Part shown: in pieces, positions 1 through 5,590 of the stretch
Position numbering within the stretch: position 1 is the first letter of the stretch
How the letters are laid out: each line of letters begins with the position of its first letter
Source: Acidithiobacillus montserratensis
GTDB lineage: Bacteria; Pseudomonadota; Gammaproteobacteria; Acidithiobacillales; Acidithiobacillaceae
Reading direction: 5' to 3'
NCBI RefSeq assembly: GCF_018853465.1
Contig: NZ_JABBOU010000077.1
Coordinates: 1 to 5,590, forward strand
DNA length: 5,590 nucleotides
The notes under the pieces: generated by a model
Database searches by the model: none
Told to the model about the DNA's origin: nothing
The model's input: the letters and a program-made list of their open reading frames with translations, nothing else
Program-made: the position numbers and the translations under genes

Positions 1-253
1 CCGAGCGTTGTTCCTGGAGGCGAAAGGCTTCCCGTAAACGCCGTTTGACCCGGTTACGTATCACGGCATTCCCGACCTTGCGGCTCACAGCCAGACCCAG
101 TCGCGGATGGGAAACGGTATTGGGAAGGGTATACATGATCAACTCGGGAAAAACTTTTTTGCGCCCCTGTTGAATGGTGCGCTGGATGAGCGCTTTCTGG
201 CGGAGACGATCCTCGCGGGTAAAGCGATGTGGATGCGCCTGCGCCGGATGCAT
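1..253 (-). CDS. rnpA: Ribonuclease P protein component, 5' part (runs off the left edge)
   Basis: Protein subunit of RNase P, the ribonucleoprotein that removes 5' leaders from precursor tRNAs; the protein helps the catalytic RNA bind leader and metal. The visible 84 residues are highly basic. They show the family's N-terminal pattern (HRFTREDRLRQKA at about 9-21), the central HPRLGLAVSRKVGNAV segment (49-64) and the diagnostic RNR signature RNRVKRRLRE (66-75), which lines the RNA-binding cleft. About 30-40 C-terminal residues lie beyond base 1. The ATG at 251-253 was chosen because it is 4 bp after the rpmH stop. The only other upstream candidate in frame is a TTG deep inside rpmH, followed closely by a stop. 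No strong Shine-Dalgarno precedes the ATG, so translation may be coupled to rpmH, with which it is surely co-transcribed. Confidence 0.95.
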   Translation of the reverse strand, partial: MHPAQAHPHRFTREDRLRQKALIQRTIQQGRKKVFPELIMYTLPNTVSHPRLGLAVSRKVGNAVIRNRVKRRLREAFRLQEQRS

Positions 254-257
254 ATGC

Positions 258-392
258 TTACGGACAGAGACGTTGACGGCCCTTGGCGCGCCGACGTTTC
301 AGAACAAGACGTCCGGACTTGGTGGCCATACGAGCACGAAAGCCGTGGGTACGCTTGCGATGGGTAATGCTGGGTTGAAAAGTACGCTTCAT
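258..392 (-). CDS. rpmH: 50S ribosomal protein L34
   Basis: Small, very basic large-subunit ribosomal protein, 44 residues, the usual length for the family. It starts MKRTFQPS and continues through the conserved [21 protein letters not shown] block (about residues 15-35), which is practically invariant in bacteria. The C-terminus ends RLCP, whereas many homologues end RLSV or RLTV; this is a harmless difference at a variable tail. An AGGAAG Shine-Dalgarno (minus strand, 400-405) sits 7 bases before the ATG, and a strong promoter lies upstream at 429-457. rnpA follows after 4 bp in the classical rpmH-rnpA operon. The gene is too short to be called reliably by length, but the sequence match to L34 is unmistakable. 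Confidence 0.97.
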   Translation of the reverse strand: MKRTFQPSITHRKRTHGFRARMATKSGRLVLKRRRAKGRQRLCP

Positions 393-399
393 TGGAACA

Positions 400-405
400 C
401 TTCCT
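400..405 (-). promoter_or_regulatory. Shine-Dalgarno of rpmH
   Basis: AGGAAG on the minus strand, 7 bases before the rpmH ATG. It sits in a small inverted repeat (GGAA-GTG-TTCC), which is probably incidental. Confidence 0.75.
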
Positions 406-428
406 GCGGGTAAATCCTAAGGGCAGAG

Positions 429-457
429 AAGATAAGGAGATGCTGTCCGAAAGTCAA
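429..457 (-). promoter_or_regulatory. Sigma-70 promoter of rpmH-rnpA
   Basis: On the minus strand, the -35 box TTGACT (452-457) is separated by exactly 17 bases from the -10 box TATCTT (429-434). Both hexamers match TTGACA/TATAAT well and the spacing is ideal, as expected for a strongly expressed ribosomal protein gene. Transcription should begin near base 421-423, giving a leader of about 30 nt before the rpmH start. Confidence 0.85.
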
Positions 458-513
458 GGCGTCGGGACGAGCTGTTTTTGTGATTGGCGCCACCGGTTCA
501 GGAAAAGGAACGC

Positions 514-541
514 TTGAGCAGGGCGCAAAATAATTTATTAT
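514..541 (+). promoter_or_regulatory. Sigma-70-like promoter of the TonB-dependent receptor
   Basis: The -35 box TTGAGC (514-519) and the -10 box TATTAT (536-541; 5 of 6 consensus positions) are 16 bases apart. The predicted transcription start is about 547-549. The ATG at 542 would then lie upstream of the transcript, so it cannot be the translation start if this promoter is used. The promoter runs back to back with the rpmH promoter. The -10 box and start point are overlapped by the dyad at 539-561, a layout typical of repression by promoter occlusion. Confidence 0.6.
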
Positions 542-561
542 ATGCAACAAAGTTGCATATA
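539..561. promoter_or_regulatory. Perfect 10-bp hyphenated dyad, probable operator
   Basis: The arms TATATGCAAC (539-548) and GTTGCATATA (552-561) are exact reverse complements around a 3-base AAA centre. A perfect 10-bp dyad next to a promoter is unlikely by chance and has the size and symmetry of a site for a dimeric winged-helix repressor. It covers the -10 box and probable start of the receptor promoter and ends 3 bp before the Shine-Dalgarno region. Only the right arm and part of the centre would be transcribed, so it should act as DNA rather than as an RNA hairpin. The regulator is not in the window. ArsR/SmtB-type and Fur-family repressors often use similar AT-rich dyads, but I cannot assign the family. 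Confidence 0.65.
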
Positions 562-562
562 T

Positions 563-568
563 AGGGAG
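563..568 (+). promoter_or_regulatory. Shine-Dalgarno that selects the ATG at 576
   Basis: AGGGAG ends 7 bases before the ATG at 576, an optimal spacing. No comparable site serves the ATG at 542, which lies inside the dyad. A GGGGAAG at 590-596 could weakly serve a TTG at 602 or an ATG at 608. This site therefore argues that translation begins at 576, in the frame that must shift at 623-629. Confidence 0.65.
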
Positions 569-575
569 CGAGAAG

Positions 576-2842
576 ATGGGTATTCGTTTGGGGAAGCTGC
601 ATTGTTTATGGTTGCTGGGTGGTTTTTTCCTTTGTTAAATATTGCTCTCAACGAAAATGCAGAAGCTGAGGATCTGGGAACGGTGCGGCGAGAGACGTCA
701 GCCGGCCTGCCTATACAGTCTGGTCAGGCAACGACCATGAGCGCTACGAGTTATAGTCTGAATCAACAACAGATGGCGTTACTGGCGGGCCCGGGCGGCG
801 CCAACAGTGAAGCGGCTCTCGGTTTTTTGCCGGGAGTTTCTTACAACGCTCCGGACGCGCTCAATCTGGCTAATGTGCAAAACGCCAGTAAAGGCTTGCG
901 GGTACGGGGTGAGACGGCTCAGCATGGCGCTGGCGATCTGCTCGATGGCTTGCCGCTGATAGCGGGATTTTCCGGGCCGGGCCAGTGGTTGGTGGATCAG
1001 GAGGATATCCAGTCCGTGCAGTTATTTCAGGGCGCCGTTCCACCCTCGCTGCCCAGCCCCGGGAGTTTGGCCGGAGTAGTGGATAGCCGGATTCTCTGGC
1101 CGCTGCCCCAGAACCGCTGGCTATTCAGTCAGAGCATCGGTAGCAAATATTTTACCCGTAGTTTTCTGCGCTGGGATAGCGGTTCTCTGCCGGGTGGATC
1201 GCGGCTTTTTGTTTCCGGATCTTTTACCAGGGCGGGTCAGTGGCGAGGCTGGGGGGCGACTCCTGAGGGGCGAAGCAATATCGCTTTGGGCTGGCAGCAG
1301 CCTTATGACTCTGGATTGCTTCGGCTGTTTTTTGTGCATGATGATTATCGCAGTGCCAACTATCGGCCTCTCAATTATTCTGAAGCACTGGATTTACAGC
1401 GCTATAATCGTCTGGCGTACAGTCGCGAACCGGTCTTTAATCCCGCCTCCCCCGATGCGGCGTTCTATCAGGGTTATAACCATCAGCACTTCGCCGACCA
1501 TGCCCTCTTTTTGGAATGGCGCCAGCATCTGGGGAGTCTTGGGGAGATCCGCTTATCGCCTTACGGCATGCAGGAAGATGGGGAGTATTGGCGAGGAATA
1601 GTCCAAAGCGGAAAAAGCCTTGTGCAGCGTGCTGATCTCCATGCATGGCGCTGGGGGTTGCGCCTCGATTGGGAGAAACAATCCGGTGACTGGCGGTGGC
1701 GCTCAGGTTATTGGCATGACGAAAAAATTGCCCCGCACCCGCTCACCAATAGTGCCCTGTATCAGCCGACGACGAAGGGAGGCTTGCAGTTTCTGCGCTG
1801 GTCTCTGCTGAGTGCTCCCGGCAGACCGGAACGCTATGACAGTATTTACCTGGAACAGGGCTGGCATCGCGGTCGGTTCAGCTTGGACTGGGGTGGCCGC
1901 TATCTTTGGGATACTCTTCCTGGTTTGCAGGCTTATGATCCTCGCAAGCTGACGAGCGATTCGCTGGCGCTGGCTTTGGATCAGGCCGCGCTGAGGCCCG
2001 GGCAATCGGTGCAAGGGCGCACTCTGGGGGCTTTTTTGCCTTATGTCGGCCTGCGTTGGCTCGTTACGGATCACTGGCTTTTGCGCGCCAATGCGGGAAG
2101 CAATGTGGCTTCCCCCGGTTTTGATCTGTGGCCCGCTTACCAGCAGAGTCTCGCCACTTTTCAACGTGCAGGCGTGCAGATCCAGAATCTCTGGGATGCC
2201 CAGCGACTCATTCGCAGTGATCAGGGGGATCTGTCTCTGCGCTGGGCGGCGGCGTCTGGCTATGTAGAGGTTCTGGGGTACTACGGCATTTTTCGGCACA
2301 AATCGGTATCCGTTTATGATCCTCTGTCCGGCTTGGTCTATCCGCAAAATGTGGGCGATGGGCAGAGTTATGGAGCGAGTGTCAGTGCCCAGTGGCGCTT
2401 GGGTGGGCACTGGTTAATTTCTGGCAACAGTAGTTACACCCGCAGCGTGTTTACCCGGGATCTGCAAGGTGTTGGGGCTACGACCTTGCCGGTGAGTGGT
2501 TTGCAGACGCCGGATACGCCTGTGTGGTCCGGCAACGCCCTTTTCCAGTATGTGCGCGATCAATGGCGTGCGACTGTGCAGGAAAAATATCTCGGCCCGC
2601 GCTGGGCGGATAGTTTGCACCGGGAAAGGATATCCGCTTATGTCCTGACTGACGTGAATCTGGGGCACACCTGGAAGGGCCGGCAGCAATCTGTAGATGT
2701 CGATTTATGGGTGTATAATCTGTTGCAAAACCGGGGTATTGGTCTGATCAGTACGGGCGGGTTGACCCTCGACAGCGGTGCCAGCTTTTATCCGCTGCCA
2801 GCACGGACGGTGGTGTTGAGTCTGCGCTGGCATTACCACTGA
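576..2842 (+). CDS. TonB-dependent outer-membrane receptor with a frame break in the signal peptide
   Basis: Outer-membrane active transporter: a 22-strand barrel closed by an N-terminal plug and energised by TonB-ExbBD; substrate unknown. From ATG 576 the frame reads MGIRLGKLHCLWLLGGFF, a good signal-peptide start, but it stops at 636. The receptor body is open in the frame one base back. A -1 shift at 623-629 joins the two into a protein of about 755 residues. It would have a basic n-region, a hydrophobic core and an AEA cleavage motif near residue 31, followed by a TonB-box-like DLGTV (33-37). The plug follows, with PGV (86-88), RVRG (109-112) and DGLP (124-127), then a long aromatic-rich barrel. 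The end, LSLRWHYH, lacks the usual terminal F or W. The unshifted alternatives (542, TTG 602, ATG 608) give leaders without a basic n-region, and 542 also lies in the operator. No tonB or exbB gene is nearby. Confidence 0.85.
623..629 (+). other. Slippery heptamer T TTT TTC at the frame junction
   Basis: Counting from ATG 576, the codons here are GGT TTT TTC CTT TGT TAA. The T6 tract with the next C forms X XXY YYZ in the correct register for -1 slippage: both tRNAs can re-pair on TTT TTT, and reading resumes at CCT (629), in the open frame of the receptor. The original frame terminates at 636-638, two codons beyond the slip site. A single extra T (T7) would give the same fused protein, so a one-base homopolymer indel explains it equally well. 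I see no convincing stimulatory hairpin just downstream. Confidence 0.5.
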
Positions 2843-2862
2843 AGACCTTACCCCTTGGCGTT

Positions 2863-4530
2863 TTAGCGAATGATGGGTTTGTAGCGCAAACGGTGGGGTT
2901 TCGCCCCTTCTTCGCCCAGACGACGCTTTTTGTCGGCTTCATATTCATGATAATTACCGGCAAAAAATTCGACGTGTCCATCGCCTTCAAAGGCGATGAT
3001 GTGGGTGGCGATACGATCCAGAAACCAGCGGTCATGGGAGATCACCAGAACGCTGCCGGCAAACTCCAGGAGGGCATCTTCCAGGGCGCGCAAGGTTTCC
3101 ACGTCCAGATCATTGGAGGGCTCATCGAGCAGCAGGACGTTACCGCCAGCTATCAGGGTTTTGGCGAGATGCAGGCGGCCGCGTTCGCCACCGGATAATT
3201 GCCCGACCAGTTTCTGCTGATCGTTGCCCTTGAAGTTGAAGCGGCCACAATAGGCACGGGACTGAATCTCGAATTTGCCGACGGTGAGAATGTCCAGGCC
3301 CCCCGATATTTCTTCCCAGACGTTGTTTTTGGCCGCCAGGGCATCGCGGGACTGGTCCACGTAAGCCATTTTTACCGTAGGGCCAATGTTGACCGTGCCG
3401 CTATCAGCTTGTTCCTGCCCGATGATCATCCGGAAAAATGTGGATTTACCCGCGCCGTTGGGACCAATGACGCCGACTATGGCCCCTGGGGGAATCTTGA
3501 AACTCAGATTCTCAAACAGCAGGCGATCGCCGAAGCCTTTACTGACCTCGGTGAATTCAATGACTTCATTACCAAGCCGTTCGGCTACGGGAATGAAAAT
3601 TTCCGAGGTTTCATTGCGGGTCTGATATTCATAAGAACTGAGTTCTTCAAAACGAGCCAGACGCGCCTTGCTTTTGCTTTGCCGCCCCTTGGCATTCTGG
3701 CGCACCCATTCCAGCTCCTGCTGCATGGCTTTGATGCGCGAAGCCTCACTGCGCGCCTCCTGTTCCAGACGTTTCTCCTTTTGTTCCAGCCAGGCGGAGT
3801 AGTTACCCTTATAAGGAAAGCCACGGCCTCGATCCAGTTCCAGAATCCACTCGGCAGCATTATCCAGAAAGTAACGGTCATGGGTGACGGCGACCACAGT
3901 ACCGCTGAAGCGTTGTAGATATTGCTCCAGCCAGTCCACCGACTCGGCATCGAGATGGTTGGTGGGTTCGTCGAGCAGGAGCATGTCGGGACGGCTGATG
4001 AGCAGGCGGCAAAGGGCAATCCGCCGCTTTTCGCCCCCGGACAGGGGGCCTACCAGGGCATCCCAGGGGGCCAGACGCAGGGCATCGGCGGCTACTTCCA
4101 TCTGCTGTTCGGCCTGGTGCCCATCACTGGCGGCGACAATGGCCTCCAAGCGGCCCTGCTCGGCAGCCAGAGCATCGAAGTCAGCATCGGGCTCGGCATA
4201 AGCCGCATAAACAGCTTCCAGTTGCTGCTGGGCACTGAGAATGTCGCCAAGGCCTTCTTCGACGACCTGGCGAACGGTTTTGTTGGGGTCAACGTCAGGC
4301 TCCTGAGGAAGATAACCAATTTTCAGGTTCGGCATGGGCAGGGCTTCCCCCTCAAACTCCCGATCCACACCGGCCATGATTTTCATCAGGGTGGATTTCC
4401 CTGATCCGTTCAAGCCTAGTACGCCAATTTTCGCGCCGGGGAAAAAGGAGAGAGAGATGTCCTTGAGCAGTACGCGCTTGGGGGGGACGGTTTTGCTCAG
4501 GTGGTTCATGGTGAAAACATATTGCGCCAT
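2863..4530 (-). CDS. ettA: Energy-dependent translational throttle protein EttA (ABC-F ATPase)
   Basis: Soluble ABC-F protein that binds the ribosomal E site and adjusts entry into elongation according to ATP/ADP balance. At 555 residues it has exactly the length of E. coli EttA, as I recall that sequence, and aligns along its full length. First ATPase domain: Walker A GLNGSGKST (39-47), signature LSGGEKRR (163-170), Walker B LLLDEP with catalytic E188, H-loop H217. An arm insertion lies at about 95-140, and the charged P-site tRNA-interacting linker at about 242-322. Second domain: Walker A GPNGAGKST (356-364), signature LSGGERGR (445-452), Walker B with E470, H-loop H499. The second D-loop region reads EPSND where EPTND is commoner. 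There are no membrane segments. The ATG at 4528-4530 gives the family's MAQYVFTM start, with a weak GGAAAA upstream. The gene is monocistronic here and convergent with the receptor, with a 20-bp gap. Confidence 0.97.
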   Translation of the reverse strand: MAQYVFTMNHLSKTVPPKRVLLKDISLSFFPGAKIGVLGLNGSGKSTLMKIMAGVDREFEGEALPMPNLKIGYLPQEPDVDPNKTVRQVVEEGLGDILSAQQQLEAVYAAYAEPDADFDALAAEQGRLEAIVAASDGHQAEQQMEVAADALRLAPWDALVGPLSGGEKRRIALCRLLISRPDMLLLDEPTNHLDAESVDWLEQYLQRFSGTVVAVTHDRYFLDNAAEWILELDRGRGFPYKGNYSAWLEQKEKRLEQEARSEASRIKAMQQELEWVRQNAKGRQSKSKARLARFEELSSYEYQTRNETSEIFIPVAERLGNEVIEFTEVSKGFGDRLLFENLSFKIPPGAIVGVIGPNGAGKSTFFRMIIGQEQADSGTVNIGPTVKMAYVDQSRDALAAKNNVWEEISGGLDILTVGKFEIQSRAYCGRFNFKGNDQQKLVGQLSGGERGRLHLAKTLIAGGNVLLLDEPSNDLDVETLRALEDALLEFAGSVLVISHDRWFLDRIATHIIAFEGDGHVEFFAGNYHEYEADKKRRLGEEGAKPHRLRYKPIIR

Positions 4531-4572
4531 GGCTTTTTCCGTTTGCAGTCGTGGTGGGCTGGATTGTCGTGG

Positions 4573-4601
4573 AGTGTAGCGCAGACAGGGGCGCTTGTGG
4601 A
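4573..4601 (-). promoter_or_regulatory. Possible sigma-70 promoter of ettA
   Basis: On the minus strand, TCCACA (4596-4601) lies 17 bases before TACACT (4573-4578). Each hexamer matches the consensus at four of six positions. Transcription would start near 4566, giving a leader of about 35 nt. This is the best-looking candidate upstream of ettA but is only moderately strong. Confidence 0.4.
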
Positions 4602-4635
4602 CTATCGGCGCAAGAACTACTCATTTGCCGCCCAT

Positions 4636-4664
4636 TTGTTTAATCAGTCAGAGGGGTGTAACAT
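4636..4664 (+). promoter_or_regulatory. Possible promoter of the PilZ gene
   Basis: TTGTTT (4636-4641), 17 bases, TAACAT (4659-4664). The -35 match is weak and the -10 match fair. If used, it gives a leader of roughly 110 nt before the ATG at 4782. The region from 4657 to 4715 is very AT-rich and offers other weak alternatives, such as TTGAGA at 4667, so the exact start is uncertain. Confidence 0.3.
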
Positions 4665-4771
4665 TTTTGAGAATTATATGTCAAATATTAATAAGTGATA
4701 AGTTTTTGATTCAATCTACATGAGATGAAGTGTTCCACTTGCGTGGTGCTGAGCTGCTCATGGAGATTGCT

Positions 4772-4775
4772 GGAG
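4772..4775 (+). promoter_or_regulatory. Shine-Dalgarno deciding the start of the PilZ gene
   Basis: GGAG, part of a purine run at 4772-4779, ends 6 bases before the ATG at 4782. The in-frame ATG at 4725 has no ribosome site in front of it. This favours the shorter, 253-residue product. Confidence 0.65.
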
Positions 4776-4781
4776 AGGGTG

Positions 4782-5543
4782 ATGAGTCTGACATCAGATA
4801 ATACCGAGCTGGGCATGATGCTACCTCTGCGGAGCGCGCTCAGCATTGCCGAGTATCAGCAACTCATGGTTGCGGAATTTGGCGAGCCTGTGTTTGAGGA
4901 TATTGCCTCCATGCTTTGCACCGGTGAGCGTGGGGATGCGGTGATCTTGTCTTCGGATAGTCTGGATTCGGGGTCGCATTTTTACTTCGATGGTTGTGAC
5001 TCTCAGGCGCTGGTTTTTCGCCTGAAGGGATCAATCGCCGCAGAGGATTATAAAAAGGCACTGATTTTTATAGAAATGGGTGACTTCATTTATATGTTCT
5101 TTGCAGATCTGAAATATGTCTTTGAAGGCCGCCATCATTTTGATCTGCCCCGCATGATTTATCGAAGAGCTTCTCGTGGGGCCAAGCGGGTTCGGGTTGA
5201 GGGTGCCATCACCTTGCGCAAAATGGGTGGCACAGAACAGGTGGGTCAGTTACATGATTTCAGTCCGAGTGGTGCCAGCTTCATGGCACCCAAAGGGATT
5301 TATCAGCCTGGCGAAAAAGTCCTGGCGGAATTTGCCATTGCGGATTGTGGCAACTGTGAAACGGTGGTGACCATTGTTCGTGTTCAAGAAGAAGGGGTGC
5401 CCGAAGGACAGTGTCTGGTCGGGATTCGGATGGCCCTGACAAAAGATCAAAAAAAGCGGGCGGAACATTTGTATTTATGCCTAAAGTTTCACCGTTTTTC
5501 CGCGAGGAAAATCGGCATGGTTAACAAAAATGTCGGTCATTAA
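4782..5543 (+). CDS. YcgR-like PilZ-domain protein, predicted c-di-GMP receptor
   Basis: Predicted cytosolic effector that binds cyclic di-GMP; family members tune flagella, pili, exopolysaccharide or secretion. The 253 residues contain a C-terminal PilZ domain with both ligand motifs: RxxxR as RGAKR (132-136) and the D/N-x-S-x-x-G motif as DFSPSG (159-164), so binding is likely intact. Residues 1-118 form a separate N-terminal domain. The junction HFDLPRMIYRRASR (119-132) resembles the YcgR linker, where a beta-barrel PilZN domain meets PilZ through a P-x-x-[LI]-x-R-x-x-R pattern. I therefore read it as YcgR-like, though the N-terminal domain is divergent. There is no signal peptide or clear membrane span. 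The start at 4782 is chosen for its ribosome site; starting at 4725 would add 19 residues. No diguanylate cyclase, phosphodiesterase, flagellar or pilus gene is visible nearby, so its target cannot be named. Confidence 0.85.
   Translation: MSLTSDNTELGMMLPLRSALSIAEYQQLMVAEFGEPVFEDIASMLCTGERGDAVILSSDSLDSGSHFYFDGCDSQALVFRLKGSIAAEDYKKALIFIEMGDFIYMFFADLKYVFEGRHHFDLPRMIYRRASRGAKRVRVEGAITLRKMGGTEQVGQLHDFSPSGASFMAPKGIYQPGEKVLAEFAIADCGNCETVVTIVRVQEEGVPEGQCLVGIRMALTKDQKKRAEHLYLCLKFHRFSARKIGMVNKNVGH
5492..5515 (+). other. Hairpin with GCGA (GNRA) tetraloop inside the 3' end of the PilZ gene
   Basis: Arms at 5492-5501 and 5506-5515 pair at nine of ten positions with one internal T-T mismatch, closed by a C-G pair over the loop GCGA. 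The hairpin lies within the last 20 codons of the coding region. No U-tract follows on either strand, so it is not a standard intrinsic terminator. It could protect the 3' end of the mRNA or be chance. Confidence 0.4.
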
Positions 5544-5590
5544 ATATTATTATTTATCTATGAATTATACTTATTTTGGCGCTATTTTGT
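5544..5590. other. AT-rich sequence after the PilZ gene, to the window end
   Basis: About 80 percent A+T and no gene visible. TATACT (5566-5571) resembles a -10 box, but no acceptable -35 box precedes it, so I do not call a promoter. No terminator hairpin is seen before the window ends. Confidence 0.5.

Larger units (their letters stand above)
4531..4781. other. Divergent intergenic region between ettA and the PilZ gene
   Basis: No gene of convincing size lies here. The ettA-proximal half is GC-rich and carries the candidate ettA promoter. The half from about 4657 to 4720 is AT-rich with runs of T and A and would be easy to melt or bend. It contains a six-codon ORF (MSNINK, 4678-4698) with no good ribosome site, which I do not call a gene. 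A 5-bp inverted repeat (AAGTG-TTC-CACTT, 4728-4740) is too short to interpret. Confidence 0.5.

Noticed and set aside
381..405. Shared 11-mer GAAGTGTTCCA before rpmH (minus strand) and at 4729-4739
   Set aside because: An 11-base match between two places in 5.6 kb on both strands is expected by chance, and the contexts differ.
107..413. Two plus-strand open frames of 86 and 79 codons
   Set aside because: They lie antisense to rnpA and rpmH, which are certain. Their proteins are just the complement of the L34 and RnpA codons.
542..575. ATG 542 as the start of the receptor
   Set aside because: It lies inside the left arm of the dyad and upstream of the predicted transcription start. It has no ribosome site and yields a charged, non-secretory N-terminus.
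1703..2410. 235-codon minus-strand open frame inside the receptor gene
   Set aside because: Antisense shadow of the receptor barrel. Its residue composition is Arg/Pro/Gln-rich with no recognisable domain.
3199..3918. 239-codon plus-strand open frame
   Set aside because: Fully antisense to ettA, which has all ABC-F motifs on the other strand. Long antisense frames are common over GC-rich genes, and there is no promoter or ribosome site.
4596..4604. TGTGGACTA as a DnaA box
   Set aside because: It differs from the TGTGGATAA consensus at two positions, is single, and coincides with the candidate ettA -35 box.
1..5590. CRISPR array, tRNA, insertion sequence or attachment site
   Set aside because: I found no regularly spaced repeats, cloverleaf sequence, transposase or terminal inverted repeats on either strand.

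Overview
This window comes from a Gram-negative proteobacterium. It has a proteobacterial-type rpmH-rnpA pair, an outer-membrane TonB-dependent receptor, a full-length EttA and a PilZ-type c-di-GMP receptor. Coding sequence is moderately GC-rich, while the gaps on either side of the PilZ gene are strikingly AT-rich. The overall style would suit Acidithiobacillia or a related gamma/beta lineage, but that is a recollection-based guess, not something the sequence proves.

Layout: (1) bases 1-392, minus strand: the 5' part of rnpA (RNase P protein, running off the left edge) preceded by complete rpmH (ribosomal protein L34), with a near-consensus sigma-70 promoter at 429-457. dnaA often lies on the other side of rpmH, but here it does not. 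(2) Bases 393-575: a divergent control region with back-to-back promoters. The rightward promoter is overlapped by a perfect 10-bp hyphenated dyad that looks like a repressor operator. (3) Bases 576-2842, plus strand: a TonB-dependent receptor. Its best translation start (good Shine-Dalgarno, basic signal-peptide N-terminus) is in a different frame from the body of the protein. The two frames meet exactly at a T6 tract forming the -1 slippery heptamer T TTT TTC. (4) Bases 2863-4530, minus strand: ettA, an ABC-F translation factor, tail to tail with the receptor. (5) Bases 4531-4781: a divergent intergenic region. (6) Bases 4782-5543, plus strand: a 253-residue YcgR-like PilZ protein, then an AT-rich tail to the window end.

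The genes do not form one pathway. rpmH/rnpA and ettA are translation-related housekeeping genes. The receptor and the PilZ protein are separately controlled single-gene units concerned with nutrient uptake and c-di-GMP signalling. The most interesting part is the start of the receptor gene: an operator-like dyad on the promoter and a one-base frame break inside the signal peptide. This could be an off-phase allele, programmed frameshifting, a recent mutation or a sequencing error.
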